64,000 bases of DNA from Streptomyces sp. AW19M42 (lineage in GTDB: Bacteria > Actinomycetota > Actinomycetes > Streptomycetales > Streptomycetaceae). The translations under genes were made by a program, and so were the position numbers. The DNA is taken from NCBI GenBank assembly GCA_000470535.1, contig CBRG010000122.1, forward strand, positions 1 through 64,000, written 5' to 3'. The notes under the pieces are model-generated. The model was given only the letters and a program-made list of their open reading frames with translations. It made no database searches and was not told where the DNA came from. Of this stretch, positions 62,897 to 64,000 are shown in pieces. How positions within the stretch are numbered: position 1 is the first letter of the stretch; each line of letters begins with the position of its first letter.

Positions 62897-62911
62897 ACAA
62901 CCAACCGTTGT
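62897..62911. promoter_or_regulatory. Inverted repeat ACAAC-n5-GTTGT in the LysR/acetyltransferase gap
   Basis: Perfect five-base arms 62897-62901 and 62907-62911, matching the T-n11-A kind of dyad bound by LysR regulators. It is 17 bases before the lysR start and 59 bases before the acetyltransferase start, suited to control of both. Confidence 0.5.
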
Positions 62912-62928
62912 GAAAGTAGGGTCGGAGT

Positions 62929-63858
62929 GTGGATGTTGAAGCGGTACGGACGTTCGTGACCGTCGCTGAGACCGGCCAGTTCCAGGCGGCGGCGGACGAG
63001 CTCGGGATCAGCCAGCAGGCGGTCTCCAAGCGGATCGCGACCCTGGAGAAGCACCTTGAGGTCACGCTCCTGGTGCGCACCTCCCGCGGCTCCCGGACGA
63101 GCCTGGACGGGCAGGTCTTCCTGCCGCACGCCAAGAAGGTACTGACCACCCTCGAACAGGCCGAGCAGGCCGTACGCCCGGGCAGCCGGCCCCTGCGCGT
63201 CGACGTCCTGAACCGGCGCATCGCTCCTGCCCAGGCCGTCTACCGGTTCTACCGCTCCCACCCCGAGATGAGCCTCGACGTCGTCACACTGAGCGAGGAG
63301 AACGCGGCCCAGGCCACCCGCGCGGTGCTCGACGGGACTGTCGACGCGTCCTTCCGTGCCCTGCCGGCAGGCCAGGCCCCGGCCGGGATCAGCGCCGAAC
63401 GACTCCTGGACGCGCCCCTGGAGCTCCTGGTCGGACCCAGCCACCCGTTGGCGGACGCGCCCTGGGCCAGGCCCGCGGACCTGGCCGGCCACCGCATCTG
63501 GATCCCCGGGATCAGGCCCGGCACGGAGTGGGCGGCGTTCTATCAGGCGCTGTCCGAGGCCTTCGGCCTGAGCATCGACGCGCTTGGCCCCAACTTCGGG
63601 GACGAGGCCCTGATGGACGCGCTGGCCGACTCGGCCTCGCTGGCCACCCTCGTCGGTGGCGGGGACCGGTACGTGTGGCCCCAGACCCACGACCTGCGGC
63701 GCATCCCGTTGCGCGAACCGGCCCCGGTGTACACACACGTGCTGCTGTCGCGCACCGGAGACCAGCACCCCGTACTGACCGCGCTACGCGAGCATCTGCG
63801 CACCTCAAGGCCGCGCACCCCGGACGACGTGTGGGCACCGGACTGGACAGACCGCTGA
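62929..63858 (+). CDS. LysR-family transcriptional regulator
   Basis: A 309-residue regulator. N-terminal winged helix-turn-helix: [60 protein letters not shown]; effector-binding domain from residue about 90. It starts at GTG 62929, with GGAG only three bases upstream, so a leaderless transcript is possible. The divergent sugar acetyltransferase is the probable target. Confidence 0.92.
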   Translation: MDVEAVRTFVTVAETGQFQAAADELGISQQAVSKRIATLEKHLEVTLLVRTSRGSRTSLDGQVFLPHAKKVLTTLEQAEQAVRPGSRPLRVDVLNRRIAPAQAVYRFYRSHPEMSLDVVTLSEENAAQATRAVLDGTVDASFRALPAGQAPAGISAERLLDAPLELLVGPSHPLADAPWARPADLAGHRIWIPGIRPGTEWAAFYQALSEAFGLSIDALGPNFGDEALMDALADSASLATLVGGGDRYVWPQTHDLRRIPLREPAPVYTHVLLSRTGDQHPVLTALREHLRTSRPRTPDDVWAPDWTDR

Positions 63859-64000
63859 CCGGGGCATCCCGGCAGGCGTAGCTCTCGCCGGTACCCATGG
63901 ATGCCGCGCTCCGGGCCGAACTCGCCTTCCCACACCGGACCCGGCTGCCGGTGCTCGGCGGGCTGCCAGCAGGCGTGGAACGGGACGACCGCTGCCGTCG
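63859..64000. other. Window end, possible partial gene
   Basis: A plus-strand frame from ATG 63897 (MDAALRAELAFPHRTRLPVL) and a minus-strand frame entering from the right edge (PVWEGEFGPERGIHGYRREL) are both open. Neither can be identified in the visible part. Confidence 0.25.

Overview
The window is very GC-rich, with third-position GC bias, GTG starts, tightly packed operons and families typical of Streptomyces (DUF6011, DUF4383, DUF6480, DUF3516 helicase, sugar importers without their own ATPase, a crtEIB/crtYTU carotenoid cluster). It most likely comes from a Streptomyces chromosome, in the accessory or arm part at least for the right half, where broken genes accumulate. No rRNA, tRNA, CRISPR array or complete transposase was found. 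All calls come from reading the sequence; no database search was run.

Layout. 1-4.2 kb: a catabolic run of amidase (cut by the left edge), MFS transporter and metal-dependent amidohydrolase. 4.2-10.2 kb: GNAT and XRE-cupin pair, a small DUF6011 protein, acyl-CoA thioesterase TesB, a large Ski2-like helicase and a membrane hydrolase. 10.2-14 kb: a double Lrp/AsnC regulator divergent from an EmrB-type exporter, then a MetF-like reductase. 14-18.3 kb: a heteromeric ABC exporter locus in decay (one intact subunit, one frameshifted at Walker B, one deletion scar). 18.5-28 kb: an L,D-transpeptidase lipoprotein, a D-lactate-dehydrogenase-like flavo/iron-sulfur enzyme, a MarR/ABC exporter pair with a readable operator-promoter, a TetX-like monooxygenase behind a double palindrome, a short MltG-like protein and a flavin monooxygenase.

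28.2-32.5 kb: the sulfonate operon ssuC-ssuB-ssuA-ssuD on the minus strand. Upstream of it lies an unannotated 27-residue leader ORF ending in Cys-Cys-Arg-Gly-Cys, with a promoter placed for a leaderless transcript and a stable hairpin before ssuC. This looks like a cysteine-sensing attenuator and is the most interesting regulatory find. 32.5-39 kb: a YjbQ-family protein, a zinc alcohol dehydrogenase divergent from an XRE regulator, and a sugar ABC importer (binding protein plus two permeases).

39-43.5 kb is eroded DNA (remnants of LuxR, fumarylacetoacetate-hydrolase and P-loop kinase genes, a 24-bp tandem repeat) around one intact secreted M28 aminopeptidase. 43.5-62 kb is a light and oxidative-stress block: an iron-sulfur PhrB-type photolyase, an APC permease, Dps, a DUF4383 membrane protein, crtE-crtI-crtB-Rieske (plus), crtY-crtT-crtU (minus), an MMPL transporter and a phytoene-desaturase-like oxidoreductase. 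The crt genes should make an aromatic carotenoid (isorenieratene type): CrtE makes GGPP, CrtB phytoene, CrtI lycopene, CrtY beta-carotene, and CrtU aromatises the rings. A 168-bp MITE-like element lies just past dps, and a gutted SRPBCC gene sits inside the block. The window ends with a divergent acetyltransferase/LysR pair.
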